From NCBI GenBank assembly GCA_902801465.1, contig CADCIH010000001.1:62001-126000 (forward strand): a stretch of 64,000 nucleotides of DNA, given 5' to 3'. How positions within the stretch are numbered: the first letter of the stretch is position 1; every line of letters starts with the position of its first letter. Origin of the DNA: an uncultured Bacteroidia bacterium. GTDB taxonomy: Bacteria; Bacteroidota; Bacteroidia; Bacteroidales; F082. Below the pieces are notes generated by a model, which searched no databases, was not told the DNA's origin, and worked only from the letters and a program-made list of their open reading frames with translations. The translations under genes were made by a program, and so were the position numbers. Below are positions 1-9,638 of this stretch, piece by piece.

Positions 1-2775
1 AATGAAATCGGCGCAGAAGGCGAGATCCGCAACGTGACCACCAACATGGACGAGATCTCGGGCCGCGAGGACAAATTGGTGCACTTCCTTCGCAAACAAG
101 TGCATACCGAAAGCAATAATACACTCATAGGCCTCACTCTCAGTGTGTTCAAGTTCTGGAGCGACGGAGTCAAGGAAAACCTGCGTTCTATCCTTCCAAA
201 CAACGTTTATGACAGCATCGACGTCAATAGCGAATGGTTCACCTATATCCATGACATCAGCGTTACCATGAGCGAGATCAGCTGTCTCGATCCCGAGGAC
301 CTGCTTATGCTCTCTCGTGAAGACTTCGACAAACTCATCGTCCGCGCTGTCGAGAAACTTGAACTCGACCCGACCATCGGCAGCCGGGAGCATGCACGCC
401 TCATGGATACCCGCGACCTCTATGCCTTCCTCCGTGAGAAATATTCGTTCGAAAGCGTCAACATCTTCAACTCGCTCCGAAGCTGCCCCTTCCTTGCGGA
501 CAAGGATATCGATGAGTTTGAGAACGCCTACAAAAACAAAGAAATTGGGAAGTCGTTGAAGTTAATCTATATGTTTATGGAAAAACTAAAACAGATTATC
601 TTCAATCCTGAAGAAAGCGAGGGCTGGGAAAACATATACCACAAACGCCATATCGCCATAGGTATCCCTTCGATGTACGGGACCTACCGTGAGAACAAGT
701 TTGAGGCCATGGGATTGACCTTCCGTCTCGAGCGTGTCGCTACCCAGTTGATGGAACAGGTGGTGCAGGGCATCAACCTAGAATACATCTCCGCCCGTAC
801 ACTCGAAGTGATATACGACATCCTCGAATACTTCCGCGAAGGCTTGGAACTCGATGGCATCACCAACCAAGGCCTTAACTCGAAACTCAAGATGCTCAAA
901 TATGCTTTGACCTCACGAAGCTTCTCGTTCGACCAATACATCAACATCTTCCAGTTTATTTCGGAAGATGTCAAGCGTATCGTCATCAGTTACTTCCTGA
1001 AATCGTATGAGTATCCCTTGAAAGTCATCGTTCCCCAACTCTTTGACCCCGAAGGTAAGCTTGACGAGCGTGAGACCGCTGCCTTGATTAGCAAGAAATC
1101 AGAGGAGTTCCATCGTGACCTTCTGTCGGATGCTTTCCTGATGCAGCCTTTGGACAATTTCATCACTCGCATTTTGAAATCTTTGAGAGGCATGGCCGCC
1201 GACCTTGACGATAAACTCATTAGGGATATCATGTCGTACAACTCCGAGATGCTGATCAGCCCCTTCTGGGAGGCCACGCCCAAGATGGACAACCAAGTGT
1301 TTATCGGCAACAAGGCCTATCATCTGAAAAACCTTTATCTGAATGGCCTTCCCGTACCTCCGGGCTTCGTGATCACCACCGAGACCTTCCGCCGCAACGA
1401 GACCATCAACACCATTCCTGAGCTGCGTTCCGAGATCCACGGGATGATACGTAAGTACATCAACGGATTGGAGGAAATTACCAAACGGAAGTTCGGCGAC
1501 CCGTCGAATCCGCTGCTTCTTTCTGTCCGTTCCGGAACGGCCATCTCCATGCCGGGAGCAATGGATACCCTCTTGAATGTCGGCTTGAACGACGAGATTG
1601 CTGATGCGGTGGCTCAAGAACCCGGCAAGGGCTGGGCCATCTGGGACTCGTACCGACGCCTGCTTCAAAGTTGGGGCATGGCCAAGGGCATCGAGCGCGA
1701 TGTGTTCGACGATGAGATCAACGCCTATAAACAAAAGACAAACGTGGTCATGAAAGCCGACTTCACCGCGGAACAGATGCGTGAGATCGCCATGGCCTAC
1801 AAACGTATCCTCGACGAACACCAGGTGGTGTTTGAGCAGGATTCGTTCAAACAACTTATCGAGTGCGTCAACATGGTCATCGACTCCTGGAACAGCGAGC
1901 GGGCCCTGGCTTACCGCCGTCATCTCGGCATCTCCGAAAACTGGGGTACTGCCGTCATCGTGCAACAGATGATCTTCGGCAACCGCAGCGCCACCTCGGG
2001 CACGGGTGTGGTATTCACCCAAAACCCCAACCGTGAGCGACCTGGCGTGCATCTCTATGGCGACTTCACCATGCGTAGTCAGGGCGAGGATATCGTGGGT
2101 GGCCTCGTGAAACCTTTGCCGATAGGGGAGACCCAGCGCAAAACCGCCAACCTCGAAGGCCCCTCCATGCAGACCATGCTGCCCGACATGTATCGCAAGA
2201 TCTATAACATCGCCGTGAAACTCACCGAGGAACTGGGCTACAGCCCCCAAGAGATCGAGTTCACCTTCGAGAGCGACAACCCTGACGATTTCTATATCCT
2301 TCAAACCCGTGACCAAGACCTCAAGACAACGGAAAACGGAAAACGGAAGACGGAAAGTTCCTTTGTTTTCGAGAATCCGACGCAAAGAATCCAACTTTCT
2401 GTCGGCCATGGCATGGGCATCGGTGGCGGAGCCATGAATGGCTTGGCAGCCTTCAATGCCAACCAAATCGAAGAGCTTCGTAAGCAATATCCTGAGGAGA
2501 ACGTCATCTTGGTCCGTCCCGACACGGTGCCCGATGACATCGGCATGATCTTCGACTGCGACGGCTTGCTCACCGCCCGTGGTGGTGCCACCTCGCATGC
2601 CGCGGTCACCGCAGTGCGCCTCGGCAAGGTCTGCGTGGTCAGCTGCGACGGCCTCGAAGTGGATGTCGACGACGAGTTCGGTTCCATCAACGGCCATCCC
2701 CTCCATGAAGGCGACAAGATTGCCATCGACGGAAGCCAAGGACTGGTTTATCTTGGGCATTATCCTATTGAATGA
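1..2775 (+). CDS. PEP/pyruvate-binding (PpsA/PPDK-like) protein, 5' end outside window
   Basis: The frame is open from base 1, so the true start lies upstream; a GTG at 34 is only an internal possibility (residues below count from it). About 420 N-terminal residues carry no motif I recognise. An ATP-grasp nucleotide-binding part follows ([10 protein letters not shown] near 425, [20 protein letters not shown] near 495), then a phosphohistidine swivelling domain with [12 protein letters not shown], phosphoacceptor His855 (codon 2596-2598). The protein ends about 58 residues later, so it lacks the C-terminal PEP/pyruvate TIM barrel of real PEP synthase and PPDK. It may transfer phosphate from ATP to a histidine for another acceptor; the substrate is unknown. 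A heptamer repeat is embedded in frame near residues 766-775 ([10 protein letters not shown]). Family call is firm, reaction is not. Confidence 0.85.
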   Translation, partial: NEIGAEGEIRNVTTNMDEISGREDKLVHFLRKQVHTESNNTLIGLTLSVFKFWSDGVKENLRSILPNNVYDSIDVNSEWFTYIHDISVTMSEISCLDPEDLLMLSREDFDKLIVRAVEKLELDPTIGSREHARLMDTRDLYAFLREKYSFESVNIFNSLRSCPFLADKDIDEFENAYKNKEIGKSLKLIYMFMEKLKQIIFNPEESEGWENIYHKRHIAIGIPSMYGTYRENKFEAMGLTFRLERVATQLMEQVVQGINLEYISARTLEVIYDILEYFREGLELDGITNQGLNSKLKMLKYALTSRSFSFDQYINIFQFISEDVKRIVISYFLKSYEYPLKVIVPQLFDPEGKLDERETAALISKKSEEFHRDLLSDAFLMQPLDNFITRILKSLRGMAADLDDKLIRDIMSYNSEMLISPFWEATPKMDNQVFIGNKAYHLKNLYLNGLPVPPGFVITTETFRRNETINTIPELRSEIHGMIRKYINGLEEITKRKFGDPSNPLLLSVRSGTAISMPGAMDTLLNVGLNDEIADAVAQEPGKGWAIWDSYRRLLQSWGMAKGIERDVFDDEINAYKQKTNVVMKADFTAEQMREIAMAYKRILDEHQVVFEQDSFKQLIECVNMVIDSWNSERALAYRRHLGISENWGTAVIVQQMIFGNRSATSGTGVVFTQNPNRERPGVHLYGDFTMRSQGEDIVGGLVKPLPIGETQRKTANLEGPSMQTMLPDMYRKIYNIAVKLTEELGYSPQEIEFTFESDNPDDFYILQTRDQDLKTTENGKRKTESSFVFENPTQRIQLSVGHGMGIGGGAMNGLAAFNANQIEELRKQYPEENVILVRPDTVPDDIGMIFDCDGLLTARGGATSHAAVTAVRLGKVCVVSCDGLEVDVDDEFGSINGHPLHEGDKIAIDGSQGLVYLGHYPIE
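2331..2358. repeat. Heptamer array A1, inside the PEP/pyruvate-binding gene
   Basis: Four consecutive heptamers: GGAAAAC, GGAAAAC, GGAAGAC, GGAAAGT. The array is in frame and encodes a charged stretch between the ATP-grasp and swivelling domains. The same heptamer family recurs at 20183 and 63466. Confidence 0.85.
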
Positions 2776-2785
2776 AAATCTTTTG

Positions 2786-2793
2786 TATTTTTG
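2786..2793 (+). promoter_or_regulatory. -7 promoter box for lepA
   Basis: TATTTTTG fits the Bacteroidota sigma consensus TAnnTTTG. It ends five bases before the ATG at 2799, so the transcript would have almost no leader. It also lies inside the alternative longer lepA reading frame (from 2772), arguing against that start. Confidence 0.7.
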
Positions 2794-2798
2794 CGCCC

Positions 2799-4586
2799 AT
2801 GAAAAACATCCGAAACTTCTGCATCATCGCACATATCGACCACGGCAAATCAACCCTGGCCGACCGCCTTCTCGAACTTACCAAGACCGTCAGCGAGAAA
2901 GAACTCGTCGACCAGGTGCTAGACGACATGGACCTCGAACGTGAGCGCGGCATCACCATCAAGAGCCACGCCATCCAGATGAAATACAACTACAAGGGAG
3001 AGGTTTATACTCTCAACCTCATCGACACCCCAGGCCATGTCGACTTCTCATACGAGGTTTCACGTTCCATCGCCGCCTGCGAAGGAGCCCTCCTCGTAGT
3101 CGACGCCACCCAAGGTATCCAGGCTCAGACCATCGCCAACCTCTATTCAGCCTTGGAACACGACCTGGAGATCATCCCCGTGATGAACAAAATCGACATG
3201 GACAGCGCCATGATCGACATCGTGGAAGACCAGATCGTGGACCTGCTCGGCTGCGACCCCTCCGATATCCTCAAAGTGAGCGCCCGTACCGGTGAAGGCG
3301 TGCCTGCCGTGCTCGACGCCATCGTGGAAAAAGTGCCATGCCCCAAAGGCGACCCCGACGCGCCGCTGCAAGCACTGATCTTCGACTCGGTGTTCAACTC
3401 CTACCGCGGCATCATCGCCTACTACCGCATCATGAACGGCACCATCCGTACCAACGACCTGGTGAAGTTCTTCGCCACCGGCAAGGAATACAACGCAGAG
3501 GAAGTGGGCGTGCTGCAACTCAAACAAGTGCCCAAAGCCCAGCTCTCAGCTGGCGACGTGGGATACATCATATCGGGCATCAAGACCTCACGCGAAGTCA
3601 AGGTGGGCGACACCATCACCCATGTGGATCGCCCCTGCGACGAGCCTGTGGCTGGTTTCGAGAATGTGAAACCCATGCTGTTCGCGGGTATCTATCCCGT
3701 CGATGCCGACGACTATGAGGAACTCCGTGCCTCTCTCGAGAAGCTTCAACTCAACGACGCCTCCTTGGTGTGGGAACCCGAGTCCTCCGCCGCACTGGGC
3801 TTCGGCTTCCGTTGCGGCTTCCTCGGACTGCTCCACATGGAGATCGTCCAAGAACGCCTCGACCGTGAGTTCGACATGGATGTGATCACCACCGTTCCCA
3901 ATGTGTCGTTCAAATGCTTCAAGACCGACGGCGAGATGATCGAGGTGCACAACCCTTCAGGACTTCCCGAGGTGACCAAGATCGACCATATCGAGGAGCC
4001 TTATATCATCGCCCAGATCATCTCCAAGAATGATTTCACCGGTCCTATCATGACGCTCTGCATCGAGCGCCGCGGCGTGCTCAAAAACCAGGTGTATCTC
4101 TCCACCGACCGTGTGGAGCTTACCTTCCAGATGCCACTCAGCGAGATTGTGTTCGATTTCTACGACAAACTCAAGTCGATCTCCAAAGGCTATGCCTCGT
4201 TCGACTATCATATCGCAGGTTATCAAGATGCCGACCTGGTGAAACTCGACATCATGCTCAACGGCGAGTCGGTCGACGCCCTCTCCACCTTGATCCACCG
4301 AGGCCATGCCTACGACTTCGGTCGTCGCATGTGTGAGAAACTCAAGGAACTCATTCCACGCCATCAGTTCGACATCGCCATCCAAGCCGCCATTGGCGCC
4401 AAGATCATCGCCCGTGAGACGGTGCGTCAGGTCCGTAAGGATGTGACCGCCAAGTGTTATGGCGGCGACGTCTCCCGTAAACGCAAGCTCTTGGAGAAGC
4501 AGAAAGCAGGCAAGAAACGTATGCGCCAGATCGGGAACGTCGAGGTGCCCCAGTCCGCTTTCCTCGCCGTGCTGAAGCTGGATTAA
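2799..4586 (+). CDS. lepA: Elongation factor 4 (LepA), ribosomal back-translocase GTPase
   Basis: A 595-residue translational GTPase of usual LepA length. It begins with [20 protein letters not shown] (P-loop), followed by the switch motifs [10 protein letters not shown] and DTPGHVDF and the NKIDMD guanine-specificity motif. The C-terminal region ends with the family-typical [15 protein letters not shown]. It acts on the ribosome in the cytoplasm. I chose ATG 2799 rather than 2772 because homologues start MKNIRNF and because a promoter box lies between the two. The preceding gene ends at 2775. Its stop codon overlaps that of the convergent dprA. Confidence 0.97.
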   Translation: MKNIRNFCIIAHIDHGKSTLADRLLELTKTVSEKELVDQVLDDMDLERERGITIKSHAIQMKYNYKGEVYTLNLIDTPGHVDFSYEVSRSIAACEGALLVVDATQGIQAQTIANLYSALEHDLEIIPVMNKIDMDSAMIDIVEDQIVDLLGCDPSDILKVSARTGEGVPAVLDAIVEKVPCPKGDPDAPLQALIFDSVFNSYRGIIAYYRIMNGTIRTNDLVKFFATGKEYNAEEVGVLQLKQVPKAQLSAGDVGYIISGIKTSREVKVGDTITHVDRPCDEPVAGFENVKPMLFAGIYPVDADDYEELRASLEKLQLNDASLVWEPESSAALGFGFRCGFLGLLHMEIVQERLDREFDMDVITTVPNVSFKCFKTDGEMIEVHNPSGLPEVTKIDHIEEPYIIAQIISKNDFTGPIMTLCIERRGVLKNQVYLSTDRVELTFQMPLSEIVFDFYDKLKSISKGYASFDYHIAGYQDADLVKLDIMLNGESVDALSTLIHRGHAYDFGRRMCEKLKELIPRHQFDIAIQAAIGAKIIARETVRQVRKDVTAKCYGGDVSRKRKLLEKQKAGKKRMRQIGNVEVPQSAFLAVLKLD

Positions 4587-5683
4587 CAACGTTGGTACCT
4601 CTTCCCTGGAAGAGCCATCACGATACCGTCAAACTCAAGGTTTAACAAAAGACTCGCCAATTTGGTGGTAGGGAGCCCTGTGCCTATGATGAGGTCGTCG
4701 AGGCTCACCATGCTCTTGTCGCCGAAACAATCCATGATCCGTTTCTCCTCCTTGGAAAACTCCCGGAAGATGGTCGTCTGCCGCTCTTCCCTCGTCTTCT
4801 CCCGTTCCCAGCGCATGATGTAACGCAGGTTGGCGATGTTCTCTATGAGATGCGCCCGGTTGGTGCGGATGAGGTAATTGCATCCCTGGCTGTAAAGGTC
4901 TTGTACCCTCCCAGGAAAGGCGAACACGTCGCGGCTGTATGAGTTGGCGAGGTCTGCCGTGATGAGCGAGCCTCCCTTCAGCGCCGACTCGATGACGATG
5001 ACGGCATCGGCCATGCCTGCGATGATGCGGTTTCTTCTTGGGAAGTTCTCTCGGTCGGGCTGGGTGCCGCTCATGCATTCCGTGAGCAGTCCTCCATTGG
5101 CCTGCATCTCAACCGCTAACTTTTTGTTCGCCGCGGGATATACCTGTTGAAGTCCATTGCCCAGCACTCCTACAGTGGGGATACCTGCCTTCACCGAGGA
5201 GCGATGCGCCACGGTGTCCACCCCGTAAGCCAGACCGCTGACTACGAGCACCTGTTCGTCAACGAGGTCGTTGACCAGTTGGGTGCAACACTCCTTTCCA
5301 TAGTCGGTGATGTTGCGTGTGCCCACAATGGCCACCACCCGTTGCTCGTTCAGGTTGGCGTTGCCCTTGTAATACAGCATCATCGGACTGTCGTCACATT
5401 GAAGCAGTCTTCGAGGGTATTCCGGTTTTTGGTAAAACAAAGGCTTGATGTTGTTTTTCTCGATGAATTCCACTTCCTGCTCTGCCCTTTTAAGAATATC
5501 CTTCGGGTGGCACAGGGCATCGATGGTGACTTCCCTCATGCCGTTGATCTTCTCCAACGACTTGCGATGCTCCTTGAAGATGGCTTCGGCATCGCCGCAG
5601 TAAGTCACAAATCTTTTCCCGCTGATGTCACCAATTCCAGGAATCAAAGTGACAGCAATTTGATATATTAATTGATGTGTCAT
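4583..5683 (-). CDS. dprA: DNA-processing protein DprA/Smf
   Basis: A 366-residue DprA. The N-terminal part has a helix-hairpin-helix segment ([13 protein letters not shown]). The central Rossmann-like ssDNA-binding fold carries [12 protein letters not shown] and [14 protein letters not shown], and the C-terminal winged-helix (DprA_WH) segment ends the protein. DprA loads RecA on incoming single-stranded DNA in natural transformation; Bacteroidota keep it widely even where competence is unproven. Transcribed alone from a -7 box at 5711-5704. The stop (TAA, 4585-4583) overlaps the lepA stop in a four-base TTAA. Confidence 0.95.
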   Translation of the reverse strand: MTHQLIYQIAVTLIPGIGDISGKRFVTYCGDAEAIFKEHRKSLEKINGMREVTIDALCHPKDILKRAEQEVEFIEKNNIKPLFYQKPEYPRRLLQCDDSPMMLYYKGNANLNEQRVVAIVGTRNITDYGKECCTQLVNDLVDEQVLVVSGLAYGVDTVAHRSSVKAGIPTVGVLGNGLQQVYPAANKKLAVEMQANGGLLTECMSGTQPDRENFPRRNRIIAGMADAVIVIESALKGGSLITADLANSYSRDVFAFPGRVQDLYSQGCNYLIRTNRAHLIENIANLRYIMRWEREKTREERQTTIFREFSKEEKRIMDCFGDKSMVSLDDLIIGTGLPTTKLASLLLNLEFDGIVMALPGKRYQRC

Positions 5684-5703
5684 AAATAAATTAATTGATG
5701 AAG

Positions 5704-5711
5704 CAAAAATA
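5704..5711 (-). promoter_or_regulatory. -7 promoter box for dprA
   Basis: On the minus strand TATTTTTG, matching TAnnTTTG, 20 bases upstream of the dprA ATG. Confidence 0.6.
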
Positions 5712-5788
5712 ATAAAATTATTTATATATGAATTCTTTCAATTAAAAATAATTCTGCATATCATATTCCGAATTCAGCATTAAATCGT

Positions 5789-5796
5789 TATCTTTG
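5789..5796 (+). promoter_or_regulatory. -7 promoter box for rsgA
   Basis: TATCTTTG ends nine bases before the rsgA ATG at 5806. A TTG in-frame start at 5794 lies inside the box and is rejected as start. Confidence 0.7.
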
Positions 5797-5805
5797 CACC
5801 TTATT

Positions 5806-6738
5806 ATGAAAGGAAAGGTCATCAAATCCACCGGTAGCTGGTACATCGTCCTCGATGAGCAAGGACGCCAATGGGAATGCCGTCTCCGAGGTAAGATCCG
5901 CCTCGACGGACTGCGCTCCACGAATCCCGTTGCCGTGGGCGACAATGTGGTGTTTGAACAGGAGCCAGGGAAAGATACCGGAGTCATTAAGAAAATCGAC
6001 CCCCGAAACAATATTATTGTCCGGAAGTCAGTCAACCTCAGCAAAGCCTCCCATATCATCGCCGCCAACATCGACCTTGCCATCATCGTGGCCACCATCG
6101 CCCAACCTCGCACTTCCACCGGCTTCATCGACCGCTTCATGGTCACTGCCGAGGCCTACCACATCCCTACAGCCCTTGTGTTCAACAAATGTGACCTCTA
6201 TTCCGACGACCAGATAGGGGAGATGGCCGAACTTATCGAGTACTACTCGAGTATCGGATACACCTCCTTCGGCGTCTCCGCCAAAACAGGCTTCAAACTC
6301 GATGAACTGAAAGCCTTGATGCAGGATAAGATATGCCTCTTCTCGGGTCACTCCGGCGTGGGGAAGTCGGCGCTCGTCAACGCCCTCGACCCAAGCCAAC
6401 ACCTCAAGATAGGCGCCATCTCCGATGTGCACAACAAAGGCATGCACACCACCACTTTCGCCGAGATGCACCACCTCGAGTTCGGCTCCTGGATTGTCGA
6501 CACCCCGGGTATTAAAGAGTTTGCACTCTACGACATGGAGGCCGAAACCCTCGCACAACGCTTCCCCGAGATGCGGAAGCTGATGAGCCAATGCCGTTTC
6601 GCCAATTGCACTCATACCCATGAACCTGGATGCGCCGTCAAAGAAGCCGTCGAAAACGGCGATATTGCCGACTGGCGGTACAATAACTACCTCAGAATGT
6701 ACAACAACGAAGACTGGAGCTATGGAACCGACGATTAA
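5806..6738 (+). CDS. rsgA: Ribosome small-subunit-dependent GTPase A
   Basis: A 310-residue circularly permuted GTPase that checks 30S subunit maturation. An N-terminal OB-fold (GDNVVFEQEPGKDTG) precedes the motifs in the permuted order: NKCD (G4), SAKTG (G5), SGHSGVGKSALVN (G1 P-loop), then DTPG (G3). A C-terminal zinc site follows (CRFANCTHTHEPGC). The ATG at 5806 is chosen over an upstream TTG, which falls within the promoter. The downstream ACT-type gene starts at 6722, overlapping by 17 bases, so they are probably cotranscribed with nadK. Confidence 0.96.
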   Translation: MKGKVIKSTGSWYIVLDEQGRQWECRLRGKIRLDGLRSTNPVAVGDNVVFEQEPGKDTGVIKKIDPRNNIIVRKSVNLSKASHIIAANIDLAIIVATIAQPRTSTGFIDRFMVTAEAYHIPTALVFNKCDLYSDDQIGEMAELIEYYSSIGYTSFGVSAKTGFKLDELKALMQDKICLFSGHSGVGKSALVNALDPSQHLKIGAISDVHNKGMHTTTFAEMHHLEFGSWIVDTPGIKEFALYDMEAETLAQRFPEMRKLMSQCRFANCTHTHEPGCAVKEAVENGDIADWRYNNYLRMYNNEDWSYGTDD

Positions 6739-7060
6739 GGACTTGCTGCTGAAACAACTGGAAACCCAAGAGGCCTGTGTCATCCAGCTTGAGATGGGAT
6801 CCTACGACTATAGCCTCTCCGAGATTGCCCGCATCGTGGAGGAAAACGATGCCAAAATACTCGGCCTTACCGTCGAAGCCGTTGCCGAAGAACCTGGACG
6901 CATCGTCGTCAGCATCCTTGTCAACAAAGCCGAATGCACAGGTGTCATACAGAGCTTTTATCGATATAACTATAATATTATTAACGTCTTTAGCTCGCCA
7001 GAGGAAAACAGCGACCTGCTCGACCGCTATTCGCTGCTGATGCGCTATCTGAACGTATAA
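6722..7060 (+). CDS. ACT-like regulatory protein, apparently a CBS-domain protein that has lost its CBS pair
   Basis: 112 residues from ATG 6722, overlapping the end of rsgA. The segment IQLEMGSYDYSLSEIARIVE, and later VIQSFYRYNY, matches from memory the C-terminal ACT-like module of the roughly 220-residue CBS-domain protein that lies just upstream of nadK in Bacteroides. Here the short helix DLLLKQLETQE leads straight into that module and the two CBS motifs are absent. Longer upstream in-frame starts fall inside rsgA and give non-conserved sequence. It may be a small-molecule sensor; the ligand is unknown. Only 11 bases separate it from nadK. Confidence 0.75.
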   Translation: MEPTIKDLLLKQLETQEACVIQLEMGSYDYSLSEIARIVEENDAKILGLTVEAVAEEPGRIVVSILVNKAECTGVIQSFYRYNYNIINVFSSPEENSDLLDRYSLLMRYLNV

Positions 7061-7071
7061 ACAGCCTGACC

Positions 7072-7893
7072 ATGAAAATCGCCATATTTGGAAAGACCAT
7101 CGCCCCTGAAAACGAGGGCTACCTCAAGCAGCTGGTCCAAGAGCTAAAAAACAATCATGTGGAAGTGGTGGACTGCTTCAACCGCCGTGAACCCGTCGGT
7201 GCCGACATCGACCTGTTGCTTTCCATCGGTGGCGACGGCACTTTGCTTGACGCGGTGCCGCTCGTGGGCGCTTCGGGTATTCCTATCCTTGGCATCAACA
7301 TGGGACGGCTGGGATTCATCTCCAGTGTGGCAAAGGAAGAGATCCCACAAGCCATCCGACAAATCCTCGAAGGACGCTACACCACCGAGGACCGCACCTT
7401 GCTTGAACTGGTCTCTCCCAACAATGTCTTCGGCGACGTGCGCTATGCCCTTAACGAGATCAACATCATCCGTAATCCCGAGCACTCGCTCCTTTCAATC
7501 AAAGTGTTCGTTGATGACGTCTATCTCAACACCTACTGGGGCGATGGAATCCTGCTCGCCACCCCGACAGGCTCCACGGCCTACTCGCTCAGCGCCGGAG
7601 GACCCATCCTCACCCCCGACTCGCACTGCTTCGTCATCACACCTATTGCAGCCCACAACCTCACTGTACGTCCCATCGTCATCACCGATGACAGCGTGGT
7701 ACGCATCCAGGTGGAGGGACGTGAGAGACAATTCGTGTTCAGCATGGATTCACATGCCTGCGCCCTCGACACCTCCGTGGAGCTGGTGGTGCGTAAGGCC
7801 GACTTCCGCATCCGTACCGTGCGACTCGAAGGCGCTGACTTCTTCAGCACCATCCGTAACAAACTATCATGGGGCAAAGACAATAGAAATTGA
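7072..7893 (+). CDS. nadK: NAD kinase
   Basis: A 273-residue ATP-NAD kinase making NADP. The diagnostic GGDGT is at residues 53-57 (LLLSIGGDGTLLDAV), followed by LGINMGRLGF and the NAD-binding GDGILLATPTGSTAYSLSAG. Length and motif order are normal. It follows the ACT-type gene with an 11-base gap. In Bacteroidota nadK commonly precedes the DUF6089-uppS-bamA envelope block, as here. Confidence 0.97.
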   Translation: MKIAIFGKTIAPENEGYLKQLVQELKNNHVEVVDCFNRREPVGADIDLLLSIGGDGTLLDAVPLVGASGIPILGINMGRLGFISSVAKEEIPQAIRQILEGRYTTEDRTLLELVSPNNVFGDVRYALNEINIIRNPEHSLLSIKVFVDDVYLNTYWGDGILLATPTGSTAYSLSAGGPILTPDSHCFVITPIAAHNLTVRPIVITDDSVVRIQVEGRERQFVFSMDSHACALDTSVELVVRKADFRIRTVRLEGADFFSTIRNKLSWGKDNRN

Positions 7894-7925
7894 TTTTCTG
7901 CGTTGACACATTATTAAAAATGTCG

Positions 7926-7933
7926 TAACTTTG
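7926..7933 (+). promoter_or_regulatory. Promoter for the DUF6089-uppS-bamA operon
   Basis: TAACTTTG (7926-7933) fits the -7 consensus, with a TTG at 7903-7905 twenty bases upstream as the -33 element. It ends 15 bases before the ATG at 7949. Confidence 0.7.
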
Positions 7934-7948
7934 CAAACTTTTAAACCT

Positions 7949-8893
7949 ATGAAGAAAAGATTGCGTTTTTTGCTGATAATGTGCACCGTTGTCCTGCTTG
8001 GCCTCGCTGGTTCAAGAGCAATGGCACAAAGTCCCCAGACCATCGAAGTAGGCCCCCACGTGGGAGCCACCTCATATATTGGCGACCTCAACGTGTGGCG
8101 CCACCTCCCGCAGTGGGATTGGAAACACCTTAACCAGTTCCATTATGACCTCGGTGGAGTGGTGCGTTTCAACTACGACTCGCGTTGGTCGTTCCGCCTC
8201 GATTATACTTACCTCCATGCCAGAGCCGCCGATACCATTACCGCTTGGCGACCTGAAGGCTGTCTGAACTTCAAGACCACCGCCCATGACCTCAGCCTAC
8301 TGGTCGAGTTCAACTTCCTGGACTACTACACCGGCAAGAACGATAAAGGATTCTCTCCTTACATCTTCGGAGGTGTCTCGGGACTTCTTTTTTGGGTGCA
8401 ACCCTTTACCGGTGATGAGGCCTTGGATGCGATGTATTTCAACAATCTTCATGCGGAAACCGTTCCTGTAGACCAGAACAATACTCAAACCCAACACGAA
8501 GTGGATGCCTTCACCGCTGAGGCCGGCAAAGGCAGTCCAAACAAGACGTTATCCTTCCCCTTTGGTCTCGGATGCAAGATTTCCATCTCGGAACATCTTG
8601 CCGCCACGGCCGAATGGAGAATGCACTATACCTTCACCGATTTCTTCGACGGCGTCCGGGGCGACTATGCCGATCGTGCCAATAACCAACATGCCACGGG
8701 TGTTGACTCCCAAGGGGTGACATACGACTTTACCGATCCCACCTACAACCCTTCTGATCCCCAAAGTGGTTTTCCCGTAGGCTTCCAACGAGGCAACGCC
8801 CGTAACAACGACTGGTTCGGAATGTTCAACATCTCACTCACCTGGAAGTTCGTCATCCCCGACAACGCCGCCTGTAAACTTACCGACAAATGA
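7949..8893 (+). CDS. DUF6089-type outer-membrane beta-barrel protein
   Basis: 314 residues from ATG 7949 (MKKRLRFLLIMC); an in-frame TTG at 7931 is part of the promoter. A signal peptide ends near SRAMAQ. The mature part begins EVGPHVGATSYIGDLN and alternates aromatic beta-strands (FNYDSRWSFRLDYTYLHA), ending in a typical C-terminal strand (FNISLTWKF) for an outer-membrane barrel. Proteins of this type lie upstream of uppS and bamA in many Bacteroidota; the exact role is unknown. It is one base away from uppS. Confidence 0.8.
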   Translation: MKKRLRFLLIMCTVVLLGLAGSRAMAQSPQTIEVGPHVGATSYIGDLNVWRHLPQWDWKHLNQFHYDLGGVVRFNYDSRWSFRLDYTYLHARAADTITAWRPEGCLNFKTTAHDLSLLVEFNFLDYYTGKNDKGFSPYIFGGVSGLLFWVQPFTGDEALDAMYFNNLHAETVPVDQNNTQTQHEVDAFTAEAGKGSPNKTLSFPFGLGCKISISEHLAATAEWRMHYTFTDFFDGVRGDYADRANNQHATGVDSQGVTYDFTDPTYNPSDPQSGFPVGFQRGNARNNDWFGMFNISLTWKFVIPDNAACKLTDK

Positions 8894-8894
8894 T

Positions 8895-9638
8895 ATGACA
8901 CTGAAGGAACAAATCAATATAGAACGCTTGCCCCAACACATCGCCGTCATCATGGACGGCAACGGCCGTTGGGCCAAAGAGCATGGTAAACAACGTATCT
9001 TCGGCCACCAGAACGCCATTCAAGCAGTGCGCGAGGTGAATGAAGCCTGTGCCGAACTGGGTGTGGGCTATCTCACCCTTTACGCCTTCTCCACCGAGAA
9101 CTGGAACCGCCCAGGCGATGAAGTCAACGGACTGATGACCCTGCTTTCGCAAACCATCAAAAAAGAAACTTCCACCTTGCTTAAAAACGGTATCCGCCTC
9201 AACGTGATTGGCGACATCGACCGCTTGTCGCAAAGCATCCGCGACGAACTGTCCCGTACCATAGACAGCACTAGCAAGGGCGAACGCATGGAGCTTACCG
9301 TAGCCTTGAGCTACTCCGGCCGCTGGGACATCACCAACGCCGCTCGCCGTATGGCTCAAGCCGCCAAAGATGGAAACCTCGACCCAAACAACATTACCGA
9401 GGAAGTCGTCAGCAGCTACCTCTCCACCGCAGGCCGACCCGATCCCGAATTGCTCATCCGTACCAGCGGAGAAATGCGCATCAGCAACTTCCTGATGTGG
9501 CAACTGGCTTACTCGGAACTCTATTTCACCAACAAATACTGGCCCGACTTCCGTAAAGACGACCTCTACGAAGCCATCCTCGACTACCAACATCGCGAAC
9601 GCCGCTTCGGTAAAACCAGCGAACAACTTAACAAATGA
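8895..9638 (+). CDS. uppS: Isoprenyl (undecaprenyl) diphosphate synthase
   Basis: A 247-residue cis-prenyltransferase that makes the C55 lipid carrier of cell-wall and O-antigen synthesis from farnesyl diphosphate and isopentenyl diphosphate. HIAVIMDGNGRWA carries catalytic Asp21; RTSGEMRISNFLMWQLAYSE is the other diagnostic motif. Length is normal. It starts just after the DUF6089 stop, and its TGA overlaps the bamA ATG (ATGA), consistent with translational coupling. Confidence 0.97.
   Translation: MTLKEQINIERLPQHIAVIMDGNGRWAKEHGKQRIFGHQNAIQAVREVNEACAELGVGYLTLYAFSTENWNRPGDEVNGLMTLLSQTIKKETSTLLKNGIRLNVIGDIDRLSQSIRDELSRTIDSTSKGERMELTVALSYSGRWDITNAARRMAQAAKDGNLDPNNITEEVVSSYLSTAGRPDPELLIRTSGEMRISNFLMWQLAYSELYFTNKYWPDFRKDDLYEAILDYQHRERRFGKTSEQLNK

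Noticed and set aside
2331-2358. CRISPR or leader repeats as explanation for heptamer arrays
   Set aside because: Units are seven bases with no spacers, and there is no cas gene in the window.
1099-2760. Long open reading frame (553 codons) antisense to the PEP/pyruvate-binding gene
   Set aside because: It mirrors the codon bias of the coding strand (C/G-rich third positions create open frames in antisense). The sense strand holds clear family motifs; the antisense translation shows none.
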